This document shows, in pieces, positions 50,794 to 59,199 of a stretch of DNA of 64,000 nucleotides. How positions within the stretch are numbered: the stretch's first letter is position 1; the number at the start of each line of letters is the position of its first letter. Source of the DNA: JALHSW01 sp963720675 (lineage in GTDB: Bacteria > Actinomycetota > Acidimicrobiia > IMCC26256 > PALSA-555). Location of the stretch: positions 1,488,001-1,552,000 of the forward strand of contig CAVRGH010000010.1 of NCBI GenBank assembly GCA_963720675.1, in the 5' to 3' direction. Made by a program: the position numbers and the translations under genes. The notes beneath the pieces were generated by a model. The model saw only the letters and a program-made list of their open reading frames with translations. It had not been told where the DNA came from and ran no database searches.

Positions 50794-51864
50794 TCAGGCT
50801 TCGCCGAGCTGCTCGGCGCGCTCCGCCGCCGCGAGGGCGTCGATCACCTCGTCGAGCTGCTCCCCGCCGGCCAGGACCTGCTCGAGCGCGTGCAGCGTGA
50901 GCGACACGCGGTGGTCGGTGACGCGGTTCTCCTTGAAGTTGTACGTCCGGATCTTCTCGGAGCGGCCGCCGCCCTTGATCTGGTCGCGACGGGCCGACGA
51001 CAGCTCGGCCTCCTGTCGGTCGCGCTCGATCTGGAGGAGCCGCGACCGCAGGATCCGCAGCGCCTTGTCCTTGTTCTGGAGCTGGCTCTTCTCGTCCTGG
51101 CACGTCACGACCAGACCGGTCGGGACGTGGGTGATGCGCACCGCGGAGTCCGTGGTGTTCACCGACTGCCCACCCGGGCCGCTCGAGCGGTAGACGTCGA
51201 TCTCGAGGTCGTTCGGGTCGACGGCGACGTCGACCTCTTCGGCCTCGGGGAGCACCGACACCGTCGCCGCGCTGGTGTGGATCCGCCCCTGGCTCTCGGT
51301 GACGGGCACGCGCTGCACCCGGTGGACGCCGGCCTCGTGCTTCAGGCGCGCCCACGCGTCGGCACCCTTCACGACCAACGTCATCTCCCGGAACCCACCC
51401 ATGTCGCTGGGCTGGCTCGACAGGATCTCGACCTTCCAGCCGTGTCGCTTGGCCAGACCTTCGTACATGTGGAACAGGTCGGCGGCGAACAGGTTCGCCT
51501 CTTCACCGCCCTCGGTGCCCCGGATCTCGAGGATCACGTTCTTGCCGTCGTTCGGATCGCTCGGGACCAACAGCTCCTTGAGGCGCTGCTCGAGCTCGGC
51601 GAGGTGGAGCTCCTTCTCGGTGACCTCGGTGCGGAGGTACTCCCGCATCTCGGCGTCGGTCTCGCCGTCGAGGAGCTCCCCCGCCTCGGTGATCTGCAGC
51701 TCGGTCGTGCGGTACTCCTGGTACGCGTCGACGACGGGCTTCAGCTCGGCGTGCCGGCGCCCGGCGTCGCGCGCGGCCGCCTGGTCGCCGCCGGCGTAGA
51801 TCTCCGACAGGCGCGACTCGAGCTTCTCCAGCTCGCTCACGAGGTCGTCCAGGTGCTCGAACAT
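50794..51864 (-). CDS. prfA: Peptide chain release factor 1
   Basis: This 356-residue RF1 recognises UAA and UAG. It has an N-terminal coiled-coil domain and R-V-P-V-T-E-S-Q-G-R-I-H-T-S, where the RF1 P-x-T tripeptide reads P-V-T. The catalytic S-G-P-G-G-Q-S-V-N follows. ATG 51864 has a TAGGTT box 8 nt upstream; extension further upstream is antisense to the next gene. It is co-transcribed with prmC. Confidence 0.96.
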   Translation of the reverse strand: MFEHLDDLVSELEKLESRLSEIYAGGDQAAARDAGRRHAELKPVVDAYQEYRTTELQITEAGELLDGETDAEMREYLRTEVTEKELHLAELEQRLKELLVPSDPNDGKNVILEIRGTEGGEEANLFAADLFHMYEGLAKRHGWKVEILSSQPSDMGGFREMTLVVKGADAWARLKHEAGVHRVQRVPVTESQGRIHTSAATVSVLPEAEEVDVAVDPNDLEIDVYRSSGPGGQSVNTTDSAVRITHVPTGLVVTCQDEKSQLQNKDKALRILRSRLLQIERDRQEAELSSARRDQIKGGGRSEKIRTYNFKENRVTDHRVSLTLHALEQVLAGGEQLDEVIDALAAAERAEQLGEA

Positions 51865-51872
51865 CACCCTCC

Positions 51873-51878
51873 AACCTA
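51873..51878 (-). promoter_or_regulatory. Leaderless-type -10 box (TAGGTT) of prfA
   Basis: It lies 8 nt from ATG 51864, in a 55-bp divergent gap. Confidence 0.5.
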
Positions 51879-51905
51879 CCGGCGCCGCCCCGAGGCACCT
51901 GGGGC

Positions 51906-51911
51906 TAGCGT
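51906..51911 (+). promoter_or_regulatory. Leaderless-type -10 box (TAGCGT) of the GT39-like gene
   Basis: TAGCGT lies 8 nt before GTG 51920. Confidence 0.5.
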
Positions 51912-51919
51912 CGCTCGTC

Positions 51920-53248
51920 GTGACGCGGGACGGGGGCACCAGCCGAAGGCTGTGGTGGCCGCGCGGGCGGTCGGGCTGGATCCTCGGCGCGATCCTCCTC
52001 GTCACCCTGATCGTGCGCGTGGGCACCGTTGTGCACATCTGGTCGGTGGACCCCGCCACGACCCATCTCAACGACACTCCCAACTACACGAAGCCCGCAC
52101 TCGCGCTCGAACGTGACGGCCAGTTCTCGATCGAGCCCGGCAGTGACCTGCCCATGTACTTCCGGACGCCCGGCTACCCGCTGTTCATCGCCGCGGTCTA
52201 CACGGTCGCCGGCGAGCACGACCTCGCGGTGCTCCTCGCCCAGATCGGGCTCAGCGTGCTCACGATCTGGCTCGCGTTCGTCGTCGCGAGTCGGCTCTTC
52301 GGCCAAGGGGCCGGATTCGCAGCCGCGCTGATCCTCGCCCTCGATCCCTTGCAGCTCTGGTCCGCGGGCGTCGTGCTCACCGAGACGCTCATGGCGGCGT
52401 TCATGCTGCTCGTGGCCGCAATCGGGTTCCGCGTGTTCGCGCGGCGATCCGTCGGCCTCGGATGGCCCCTGCTCCTGGGGCTCGTGCTCGCGGTGGCCAC
52501 GCTGGTGCGTCCGGTGGCGTACTACCTGCTCCCCCTCACCGCGATCGCGCTGGCCGTGCCGGCGATCCGCCGACGCGACCTTCGACCGCTCGCGGCGGCG
52601 GGCATGTTCCTCGTCCCCGTGGTGCTCCTGGTGGGCGGTTGGCAGCTGCGCAACGCGCACGAGGTGAGCTCGATCCGGCTCTCCGGCGTCGAAGGTCTCA
52701 ACATGTACGAGTACCGCGGCGCGGGCGTGCTCGCCGAGGTCGAGGACCGGACGTTCCGCAGCGTGAACGAGCAGCTGCACCGACGCCACCCGGGTCATCG
52801 GTGGGATCACCACCAAGGCCCGTACTTCGACATGCTCTTCGACGAGGGTCTCGACATCGTGACCGCGCACCCCGGCGCGGCGGCCGTCGTCACGCTCGAG
52901 GGCCTGGACGACCAGGTGCGCCAGACCGGCGCCGAGGTGTTCCCCACCTACTTCGACCTCGACGTGGAGGGTCCGGCCACGGTGCTGCTCGGGATCGCGC
53001 TCGCGGTGCTCTGGGTCGCGTTCGTCTGGGGTGCGGTCGTCGCGCTCCGAACGGACCGAGCGCGGCGCGCGGGCCACCTCTTCGCCCTCGGCATCGTCGC
53101 GTACACGATGCTGGCGTCGGCGATCCCGACGACCGGCTACCGCTTCCGCGTCCCGATCATGCCGATCCTGGCGCTCTACGCCGGCGCGGGCGTGATCGAC
53201 ATCTGGCGCACCGCCCGCGCGCGCCGATCACGCTCGGTGCCGGCCTAG
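51920..53248 (+). CDS. GT39/ArnT-like polyprenyl-sugar-dependent membrane glycosyltransferase
   Basis: This 442-residue protein has about ten membrane helices. The first periplasmic loop carries acidic N-D-T-P-N-Y near residue 51 and the conserved R-T-P-G-Y-P-L-F-I near residue 76, features of GT-C enzymes of the PMT/ArnT superfamily. Such enzymes move a sugar from a polyprenyl phosphate to protein or lipid on the outer face of the membrane. Donor and acceptor are unknown. Its TAG stop is shared with the convergent DUF1501 gene through a CTAG overlap. Confidence 0.83.
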   Translation: MTRDGGTSRRLWWPRGRSGWILGAILLVTLIVRVGTVVHIWSVDPATTHLNDTPNYTKPALALERDGQFSIEPGSDLPMYFRTPGYPLFIAAVYTVAGEHDLAVLLAQIGLSVLTIWLAFVVASRLFGQGAGFAAALILALDPLQLWSAGVVLTETLMAAFMLLVAAIGFRVFARRSVGLGWPLLLGLVLAVATLVRPVAYYLLPLTAIALAVPAIRRRDLRPLAAAGMFLVPVVLLVGGWQLRNAHEVSSIRLSGVEGLNMYEYRGAGVLAEVEDRTFRSVNEQLHRRHPGHRWDHHQGPYFDMLFDEGLDIVTAHPGAAAVVTLEGLDDQVRQTGAEVFPTYFDLDVEGPATVLLGIALAVLWVAFVWGAVVALRTDRARRAGHLFALGIVAYTMLASAIPTTGYRFRVPIMPILALYAGAGVIDIWRTARARRSRSVPA

Positions 53249-54529
53249 GCGAAGAGCGCCAGCCGATCGAAGTCGTCGCCGAGGACCTCCCCGGCGTCGA
53301 CGCCGAGCCATCCGTCGAGCAGGGTCGCGTACAGCGACCGGAAGTCGGTGGTGTGGACGAGGTTCGCGGTGCGGTCGAGCTCGGTGAGTGACGGAGGTGC
53401 GCCGTAGCGGCCGCCCTGCACGGCCGGTCCGACCACGAAGTGCGCGTTCGCCGTCCCGTGGTCCGTCCCGTCGCCGTTCTCGGCCGGCCGGCGCCCGAAC
53501 TCCGAGACCGTCGCGAGGACGACGCCGTCCGCTCGGTCGCCGAGGGCGGTGAAGAAGCCGTCGATGCCGTCGTCGAGCTGTTGCATGAGCGCGGGATGGC
53601 GCTGGGCCTCACCGAAGTGGGTGTCGAAGTCGCCGATCCCGCTCACGTAGATCACGCGCGGCTTCGCCGGCGACCGGATCAGCTCGGCGGCGAGCGCGAG
53701 CGAGTCCACCACGCTCGTGTCCTGGTAGGCGCGTCGACCGGCGGCATCGGTCTCGCTCGGCACGTCCGCTCCCGGGTACCGCAACGACTTCGCGAGGTCA
53801 TCGCGCGCCCCGACGGTGAGGCCGACGGAACGCCGGACCTGACCCACCAGGGTCGACGCGTCCACCTTCGCCGGCGCGACGTTGCCCCACGCCGCGAGGA
53901 GATCGTCCGGATGGTCGAGCCACGCCGGGAGCCGGGGCTGCAGGCCCGACGAGTCCGCGATCGTCGTCGCGAACGAGCGCTGCCCCAGGAGCGCCGGCGA
54001 CGGCCCCGGGCCGATCCCGATCGCCGCGAGCGGATCGTCGAAGCCGACCGTGCCGTCGAGGTACGCGCCGAGCCAGCCGGCCTGGCCGGAGCCGCCGCGT
54101 GCCGACCACCAGATCGCGATGGAACCGAAGTGGGACAGGTCGGGCTCCGGGTAGCCGAGCCCCTCGACGACGGCGACCTGTCCCTGGTCGAAGCGCTGGG
54201 CGAGCTTCGGGAGGTTCGGGTGCAGACCGACCTCCTGGTCCAGCGCGATCGGGTCGGTGACGCCGAGCGTCGGCCGGAGGTCGTGATAGGCGCCGACGCC
54301 CAGCGGCACGACCGTGTTGAGTCCGTCGTTGCCGCCCGCCATCTCGACGATCACGAGCGTGTGGCCCTTGGCGCCGTCGCCGAGCGCTCCGGACCGCATC
54401 GGAGGCGCCCGCGGGCTGCGGGCCACCCCACTCCCAGACCGACAGGCCGTAGCCCCCGGCGATGACCGCGGCGCTCCCGAGCCCGAACCGCTGCAGGAAG
54501 TCACGACGGGAGTACGAACGCGGGCTCAT
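53245..54529 (-). pseudogene. DUF1501 family protein with Tat signal; one frameshift near the N-terminus
   Basis: From ATG 54529 the protein begins with a twin-arginine signal (S-R-R-D-F-L-Q-R-F-G) and a hydrophobic stretch to about residue 38. After about 54395-54430 the rest lies one frame over: L-V-I-V-E-M-A-G-G-N-D-G-L-N-T-V-V-P, D-F-D-T-H, and V-V-L-A-T-V-S-E-F-G-R-R-P with D-H-G-T-A-N-A-H. These are DUF1501 hallmarks of the alkaline-phosphatase/sulfatase-like fold. One extra base explains the break. Start ATG 54529 overlaps the DUF1800 stop by 4 bp. DUF1501 and DUF1800 proteins are commonly paired; their function is unknown. Confidence 0.83.
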
Positions 54530-55836
54530 GCGACCGCGAACTCCGGGCTCATGGCCGCCAGCGCGAACCGGCGCCCGGGATCGTCCTCGGCGTCGACGAC
54601 GCGACGGGTGTCGCGGCTGACGTCGAACAGCCCGAACCGCGCGAACAGCTCGTCGGTGTCGGCCGGCACGACGGGCGTGCTCGGGAAGGCCTGGAGGAGG
54701 TCGAAGGTGTGGACGAGCTGGTGCGGCCCGAGGAGGCCGGCGCCGCCGGGGAACCCACCGACGTTCGGCGGGACGAACGGGATGAAGCCCACGCTGCGCA
54801 GCGCCTCCCCGACGCCGGAGACCCGGGCGCGGGTGCCGAGATCGAAGGAGGTCGCACCGCCGGCCTGGAGGATGCCCACCAGCTTCTCGACCGGCGTCCG
54901 GGCCCGTGCGTGCAACGCGCCGGGCGAGAGGAACGATTCGTCGGTCACGATGCTCTCGACGAGACCCATGATCGACCAGTCGCGGGCGAATGCGTCCCCG
55001 AGGCGTTGCGCGGTCGCGTCGTCCGCGGCGATGCCCACCAGCTCGCGGTAGAGCTTGGCGGCGACGAACCGACCGGTGGCCGGCCGACCGAGGACCACGT
55101 CGAGCGCACCGTCGAGGTCGAGTGCGGCGGTCGTGCCGAGCAGCGCCTTGGACCCGCTGTCGTGCCGCTGCGGGATCAGGATCGCCTGCCACGGTGCCGC
55201 GCCGAGCTGCTCCAGCTGCTGGGAGTACCGGCGTCCGGGGACGTTGACGACCCAGCCGGTGAACGCACGCGAGGCCTCGACGACGTCGTGCTGCGTGTAT
55301 CCACCTCCGATGCCCATCGTGAAGAGCTCGAGGCACTCGCGCCCGAAGTTCTCGTTCACCTTTCCGACCGCGTTGCCGTTCCCGTCGAGGTACACGAGCA
55401 TGGCCGGGTCCTTGGCCATGGCGTGGAGCAGGTCCGCGAAGCTCCCGGTGGCATGGGCCCGCACGGTCGCGTGCTGCTGCGCCATGAGATACGGGACCCG
55501 GACCTTCGCCAGGCTCGTCGCGAAGTGGTCGTGCCAGAACCAGACGAGCCGCTCCTCGATCAGACGGGGCGAGCTGCGCATCTGCTCGATCCACCAGCCG
55601 ATCGTCGGCACGATCTCGATCGGTCGCTGGCTGTCGTACGAGGCGGGCGGGGTCCCGAGCGGGACCTGGGGTGCCGGGCCCGAGAGGTCGAGCACGCGGG
55701 CGATCGCCGCGTCGGTCGAGTCGAGGGCGTCGACCACGTCGGGGTGGGCACCCATGGACGCCCGCCGTACGACGTGGGCGACGCGCTCCTGCTCGCTCGT
55801 GGTGCGGCTGCTCGCCGCCAGGGCGCCCGTCGTCAC
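54526..55836 (-). CDS. DUF1800 family protein
   Basis: This 436-residue protein has R-L-V-W-F-W-H-D-H-F-A-T near residue 96, A-M-L-V-Y-L-D-G-N near residue 144, N-E-N-F-G-R-E-C-L-E-L-F-T-M-G and Y-T-Q-H-D-V-V-E-A-S-R-A-F-T-G-W. These are the diagnostic motifs of DUF1800. It has no clear signal peptide, whereas its DUF1501 partner has a Tat signal, so the two may be exported as a complex. Start is GTG 55836. It is upstream of DUF1501 with a 4-bp overlap. Confidence 0.9.
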   Translation of the reverse strand: MTTGALAASSRTTSEQERVAHVVRRASMGAHPDVVDALDSTDAAIARVLDLSGPAPQVPLGTPPASYDSQRPIEIVPTIGWWIEQMRSSPRLIEERLVWFWHDHFATSLAKVRVPYLMAQQHATVRAHATGSFADLLHAMAKDPAMLVYLDGNGNAVGKVNENFGRECLELFTMGIGGGYTQHDVVEASRAFTGWVVNVPGRRYSQQLEQLGAAPWQAILIPQRHDSGSKALLGTTAALDLDGALDVVLGRPATGRFVAAKLYRELVGIAADDATAQRLGDAFARDWSIMGLVESIVTDESFLSPGALHARARTPVEKLVGILQAGGATSFDLGTRARVSGVGEALRSVGFIPFVPPNVGGFPGGAGLLGPHQLVHTFDLLQAFPSTPVVPADTDELFARFGLFDVSRDTRRVVDAEDDPGRRFALAAMSPEFAVA

Positions 55837-55900
55837 CCCACCACCTTCGCGCCGCTGTGTGATGGTCCTGTGATGCCCACCCCAGGGAGCGACCAGCCGA

Positions 55901-57283
55901 TCAGGTGATCAGGCCCTCGATCTCGGATGGCGCCTCACCGGTGGCGCTCTGCTCGGCGAAGTCGTCGAGCCACCGCTGGAAGTCGTCGCTCCCCGCCCGG
56001 TCCGCCATGCCCCGTGGGATCGCCGGGAACGTGTAGTCCTCGGTCGGGAGCGGCGGGTGGTCCGAAGCGGGCTTGCGCGCGAGCGCGTCGGCCTGAATCG
56101 GAGCGAGCCGTGCGGCCTTGGCTGCCTGCGCCGCGGCGTCGCGGTCGGCGAACTCCGGCAGGATCTCGCGCCCGAACAGCTCGAGGCTCTCCATCACGTC
56201 CTCGTGGCGGTTGCGCCCGACCTGTGCACAGAAGATCACCTGGTCGACGCCGGCATCCTCGTAGCGACGGAGGTAGTCGCGCACCTGGTCGGGCGTCCCG
56301 ATCGCACCCCGCAACCCGAAGGCGCCACCTCCCGCTCCTTGGGCCTGCACGACCTTCGCCCCGAGCCGGTCGCCGTGCTCGCGCGCGGCCTGCACCGCGG
56401 CCGGGTCGTAGCCCTGCTCGCCACGCCGCTGCTCGTACTCGGCCCACAGGTCGGTGCCCGCCGGCGCGTGGCGACCGAACACGTAGTAGTGGGCGAGCGA
56501 GTAGCCGAAGAAGTTCGCGCCCTCGAGGCCCCGTGCGAGGGCCACGTCCTCCTCGGCGTGACACATGAACGGCGTCACGCACGCGACGTTGGCATTCACG
56601 GCATCACCGATCGGGACGCAACCCTCGAGCGTCGCCCAGTAGTCCTGCACCCAGCGGTCCGCCTCCTCGGGATCGACGAACGCGAACGCGAGCGCGCCGA
56701 TGCCGTGCTCGGCTGCGAGCAGGATCGTCTCGCGCCGGCTGCACGCGACCCAGAGCGGCGGGTGGGGGCGCTGGCGGGGCTTGGGCACCACGTTGCGGGG
56801 CGGCATCGTCACGAACGGCCCCGCGTGCCCGGTGAACGGCTCCTCGGTGAGGCAGCGCACCGCGACGCGGAGCCCCTCCTCCCACATGGCCCGCTTGTCG
56901 TCGGGCTCGATCCCGAACCCCCCGAGCTCGGCCTCCGACGACGACTCGCCCGACCCGAAGTCGACGCGACCGTCGGAGAGGAGGTCGAGCGTCGCGATCC
57001 GCTCGGCGACGCGTGCCGGATGGTTGAACGCCGGCGGCGTCTGGACGATCCCGTGACCCAGCCGGACCCGGGACGTGCGCGCCGCCACCGCGGCGAGGAA
57101 CAGCTCCGGGGCGCTGGAGTGGCTGTACTCCTCGAGGAAGTGGTGCTCCACCGCCCAGATCGAGTCGATGCCGATCCGGTCGGCGAGCTCGGCCTGCTCG
57201 AGCGCGTGCCGGAGCAGGTCGAACTCCGAGTCGTCGCTCCACGGCCGCGGCAGCTGGTGCTCGTAGAACAGACCGAACTTCAC
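55901..57283 (-). CDS. Luciferase-like (LLM class) flavin/F420-dependent oxidoreductase
   Basis: This 460-residue bacterial-luciferase-fold enzyme has M-K-F-G-L-F-Y-E-H-Q-L-P-R-P-W and I-D-S-I-W-A-V-E-H-H-F-L-E-E-Y near residue 39. It also has T-S-R-V-R-L-G-H-G-I and G-R-V-D-F-G-S-G near residue 104. Actinobacterial members of this group use F420 or FMN. Complete F420 genes at the start of the window make F420 plausible, but the cofactor cannot be told from motifs alone. It is about 80-100 residues longer than many homologues at the C-terminus. GTG 57283 follows GGGAGG at 10-nt spacing. Confidence 0.87.
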   Translation of the reverse strand: MKFGLFYEHQLPRPWSDDSEFDLLRHALEQAELADRIGIDSIWAVEHHFLEEYSHSSAPELFLAAVAARTSRVRLGHGIVQTPPAFNHPARVAERIATLDLLSDGRVDFGSGESSSEAELGGFGIEPDDKRAMWEEGLRVAVRCLTEEPFTGHAGPFVTMPPRNVVPKPRQRPHPPLWVACSRRETILLAAEHGIGALAFAFVDPEEADRWVQDYWATLEGCVPIGDAVNANVACVTPFMCHAEEDVALARGLEGANFFGYSLAHYYVFGRHAPAGTDLWAEYEQRRGEQGYDPAAVQAAREHGDRLGAKVVQAQGAGGGAFGLRGAIGTPDQVRDYLRRYEDAGVDQVIFCAQVGRNRHEDVMESLELFGREILPEFADRDAAAQAAKAARLAPIQADALARKPASDHPPLPTEDYTFPAIPRGMADRAGSDDFQRWLDDFAEQSATGEAPSEIEGLIT

Positions 57284-57331
57284 CCCGGCGCCTCCCTTCG
57301 ACGCAGGGAGGCTACCGGCGGCGCGACGCGA

Positions 57332-57361
57332 CTCGGCCCCGGGGCGGACCCCGGGGCCGAG
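57332..57361 (-). terminator. Perfect 13-bp hairpin, terminator of the LPXTG repeat gene
   Basis: CTCGGCCCCGGGG (57332-57344) pairs perfectly with 57349-57361 around a 4-nt CGGA loop. It lies 29 nt after the stop codon of the minus-strand adhesin gene. It lacks a U-run but is the strongest GC stem in the window. Confidence 0.65.
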
Positions 57362-57390
57362 CTCACATCACTGCGCGTCGTGCTCAGGCG

Positions 57391-58293
57391 CTACGCCACG
57401 GCCCTGCGGCGCCGACGACGGGCCACGAGCAGCAGCCCGCCACCGAGGGCCAGCAGCCACAGTGCCGACTTCAGCAGCATCGAGCTGTCCGAACCCGTGA
57501 AGGGCAGCGTGCCCGTCCCGATCCCGCTGTCGGGCACCGTGACCACCTCCGGCGACACCTCGATCACGTCGACCGTGGCCGGAGCCGTGGCCGTGACCGG
57601 CGGACCGTCGACCGGCTTGGCCGAGACCTCACCGGTGTTCGGGATCACGGTGCCGACCGGCACGTTCGCACCGACCTGCACCACGAAGGTCACGACCTTC
57701 GAGTCACCCGGCTGGAACTCCGGATCCGGGCTCACGTAGAACGGACCGCAGGTCACGAGCTGACCGACCGCCGAGCACCCGTCGGCCGACGACACGAAGG
57801 TCAGGGCCGAGTCGAGGGTGTCGGTGAAGGTCACGTCGTGCAGCGGCACGTCCGCCGTGTTCTTGGCCGTCAGCGTGTACGTGAACTGCTGACCCGGGTT
57901 CAGCGTCGGCTGGCTCGCCGTCTTGGTGAGCCCGATGCCGGCCGGGTCGTTCACGAACGTGCAGACCACGCTGTCGCCCGGGTTCACGACGACCGTGCCA
58001 CCACGGTCGGTGTCCGGATCCGCGAGCGGCAGCACGTTCACCGCGCCACCACCGGTGCAGTCGAAGCCACCGAAGGAGAACTCGTCCTTCAGGGTCTCGA
58101 GCAGCGTCACGGTCGTCCCGGCGTTCGCCACGTGGTCGAGGCTGAAGGTCAGCGGCGGGTTGACGCCCGTCGTCGCGCCTTCGGCGTTGAGACCGTCGTT
58201 CGTGACGTTCGGGTCGGTGAAGCGACCGGTCTGGGTGTCCTCGACCGAGCCGGCGATGTCCCAGCCGGCCGCGTCGGTCGGAGCTCGACGCAC
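57391..58293 (-). CDS. C-terminal part of giant LPXTG-anchored repeat protein: last repeat, DUF11-like domain, sorting signal
   Basis: This is the intact 3' end of the repeat gene (about 300 codons). First comes a long-type repeat (G-R-F-T-D-P-N-V near residue 24, V-V-C-T-F-V-N-D-P near residue 109). A DUF11/isopeptide-type domain follows (G-L-T-K-T-A-S-Q-P, F-T-Y-T-L-T-A-K-N-T, F-T-D-T-L-D). Then come a Pro/Val/Thr-rich stalk, L-P-F-T-G (57493-57507), a hydrophobic span and a run of arginines. That order is a sortase cell-wall anchor. The upstream junction near 58285-58300 is frameshifted, so this piece is not a separate gene. Confidence 0.88.
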   Translation of the reverse strand: MRRAPTDAAGWDIAGSVEDTQTGRFTDPNVTNDGLNAEGATTGVNPPLTFSLDHVANAGTTVTLLETLKDEFSFGGFDCTGGGAVNVLPLADPDTDRGGTVVVNPGDSVVCTFVNDPAGIGLTKTASQPTLNPGQQFTYTLTAKNTADVPLHDVTFTDTLDSALTFVSSADGCSAVGQLVTCGPFYVSPDPEFQPGDSKVVTFVVQVGANVPVGTVIPNTGEVSAKPVDGPPVTATAPATVDVIEVSPEVVTVPDSGIGTGTLPFTGSDSSMLLKSALWLLALGGGLLLVARRRRRRAVA

Positions 58294-58374
58294 CGATGTG
58301 CTTCACGACCGTGATGCTCGCCGTGTTCAGCGTGTTGTTGAACGTGCACGTCCACGTCTCGTCGGTGTTCACCG

Positions 58375-59199
58375 TCACGTCGACGGTGCCGGCCGTGCCG
58401 GTCTGGTCGTCTGACCATCAGCCACACAGGAGACGTCACCGGCGGTGAAGCCGTCCTGCTTGACCTCGGACAGCGTGGTCGTCGACCCGCTGTTCGAGAC
58501 GTGGTCGAGGGCGAAGTCCGCCGTCGCGTCGGCCACGGTCACCACCGAACCCGGGGTGATGTTGGCCGGCGCACCCGGGTCGGTCGCGTCGACCGTCCAG
58601 TCGGCGGTCTGTACCCCGTCGACCTTCTTGATCACCTTGATCGTCCCGTTGTTCACCGAGTTGTTGAACGTGCAGGTCCAGGCCTCACCCTTCGACACGT
58701 CGAGCGTGATCGCACCCGCCGTACCGTTCTGGTCGTCCTGACCGTCCGCCACACAGCTCACGTCACCGGCGGTGTACCCGTCCTGCTTGACCTCGGCGAG
58801 GTCCAGCGAGGAACCCGCGTTGTCGACGTGGTCGAGTGCGAACTGCTTCGTGCTGTCGGCCGCGGTCACCACCGAACCCGGCGACACCTGCAGCGGCGAA
58901 CTCGGGTTCGTGGCATCGATCTGCCAATCCGCCGTCTGGACACCGTCGACCTTCTTGAGCACGTCGACCGTCGCCGTGTTCAACGAGTTGTTGAACGTGC
59001 ACGTCCACGTCTCGTCGGTGTGCACGGTCACGTCGACGGAGCCGGCCGTACCGGTCTGGTCGTCCTTCCCGTCGGCCGTGCAGGTCACGTCACCCGACGT
59101 GAACCCGGCCTGGTCGACCTCGGTCAGCGTGGTCGTCGACCCGCTGTTCGAGACGTGGTCGAGGGCGAAGTCCGCCGTCGCGTCGGCCACGGTCACCAC
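58375..59199 (-). CDS. Fragment of the repeat protein (units 1-3 from the C-terminal side)
   Basis: This open stretch encodes two and a half repeats with V-L-K-K-V-D-G / V-I-K-K-V-D-G, F-A-L-D-H-V and W-T-C-T-F-N-N motifs. A base is missing near 58412, where G-Q-D-D-Q-T-G should continue, so it ends out of frame. The apparent start codon inside a repeat is not a real start. It belongs to the same gene as 57391-58293. Confidence 0.72.
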   Translation of the reverse strand: MVTVADATADFALDHVSNSGSTTTLTEVDQAGFTSGDVTCTADGKDDQTGTAGSVDVTVHTDETWTCTFNNSLNTATVDVLKKVDGVQTADWQIDATNPSSPLQVSPGSVVTAADSTKQFALDHVDNAGSSLDLAEVKQDGYTAGDVSCVADGQDDQNGTAGAITLDVSKGEAWTCTFNNSVNNGTIKVIKKVDGVQTADWTVDATDPGAPANITPGSVVTVADATADFALDHVSNSGSTTTLSEVKQDGFTAGDVSCVADGQTTRPARPAPST

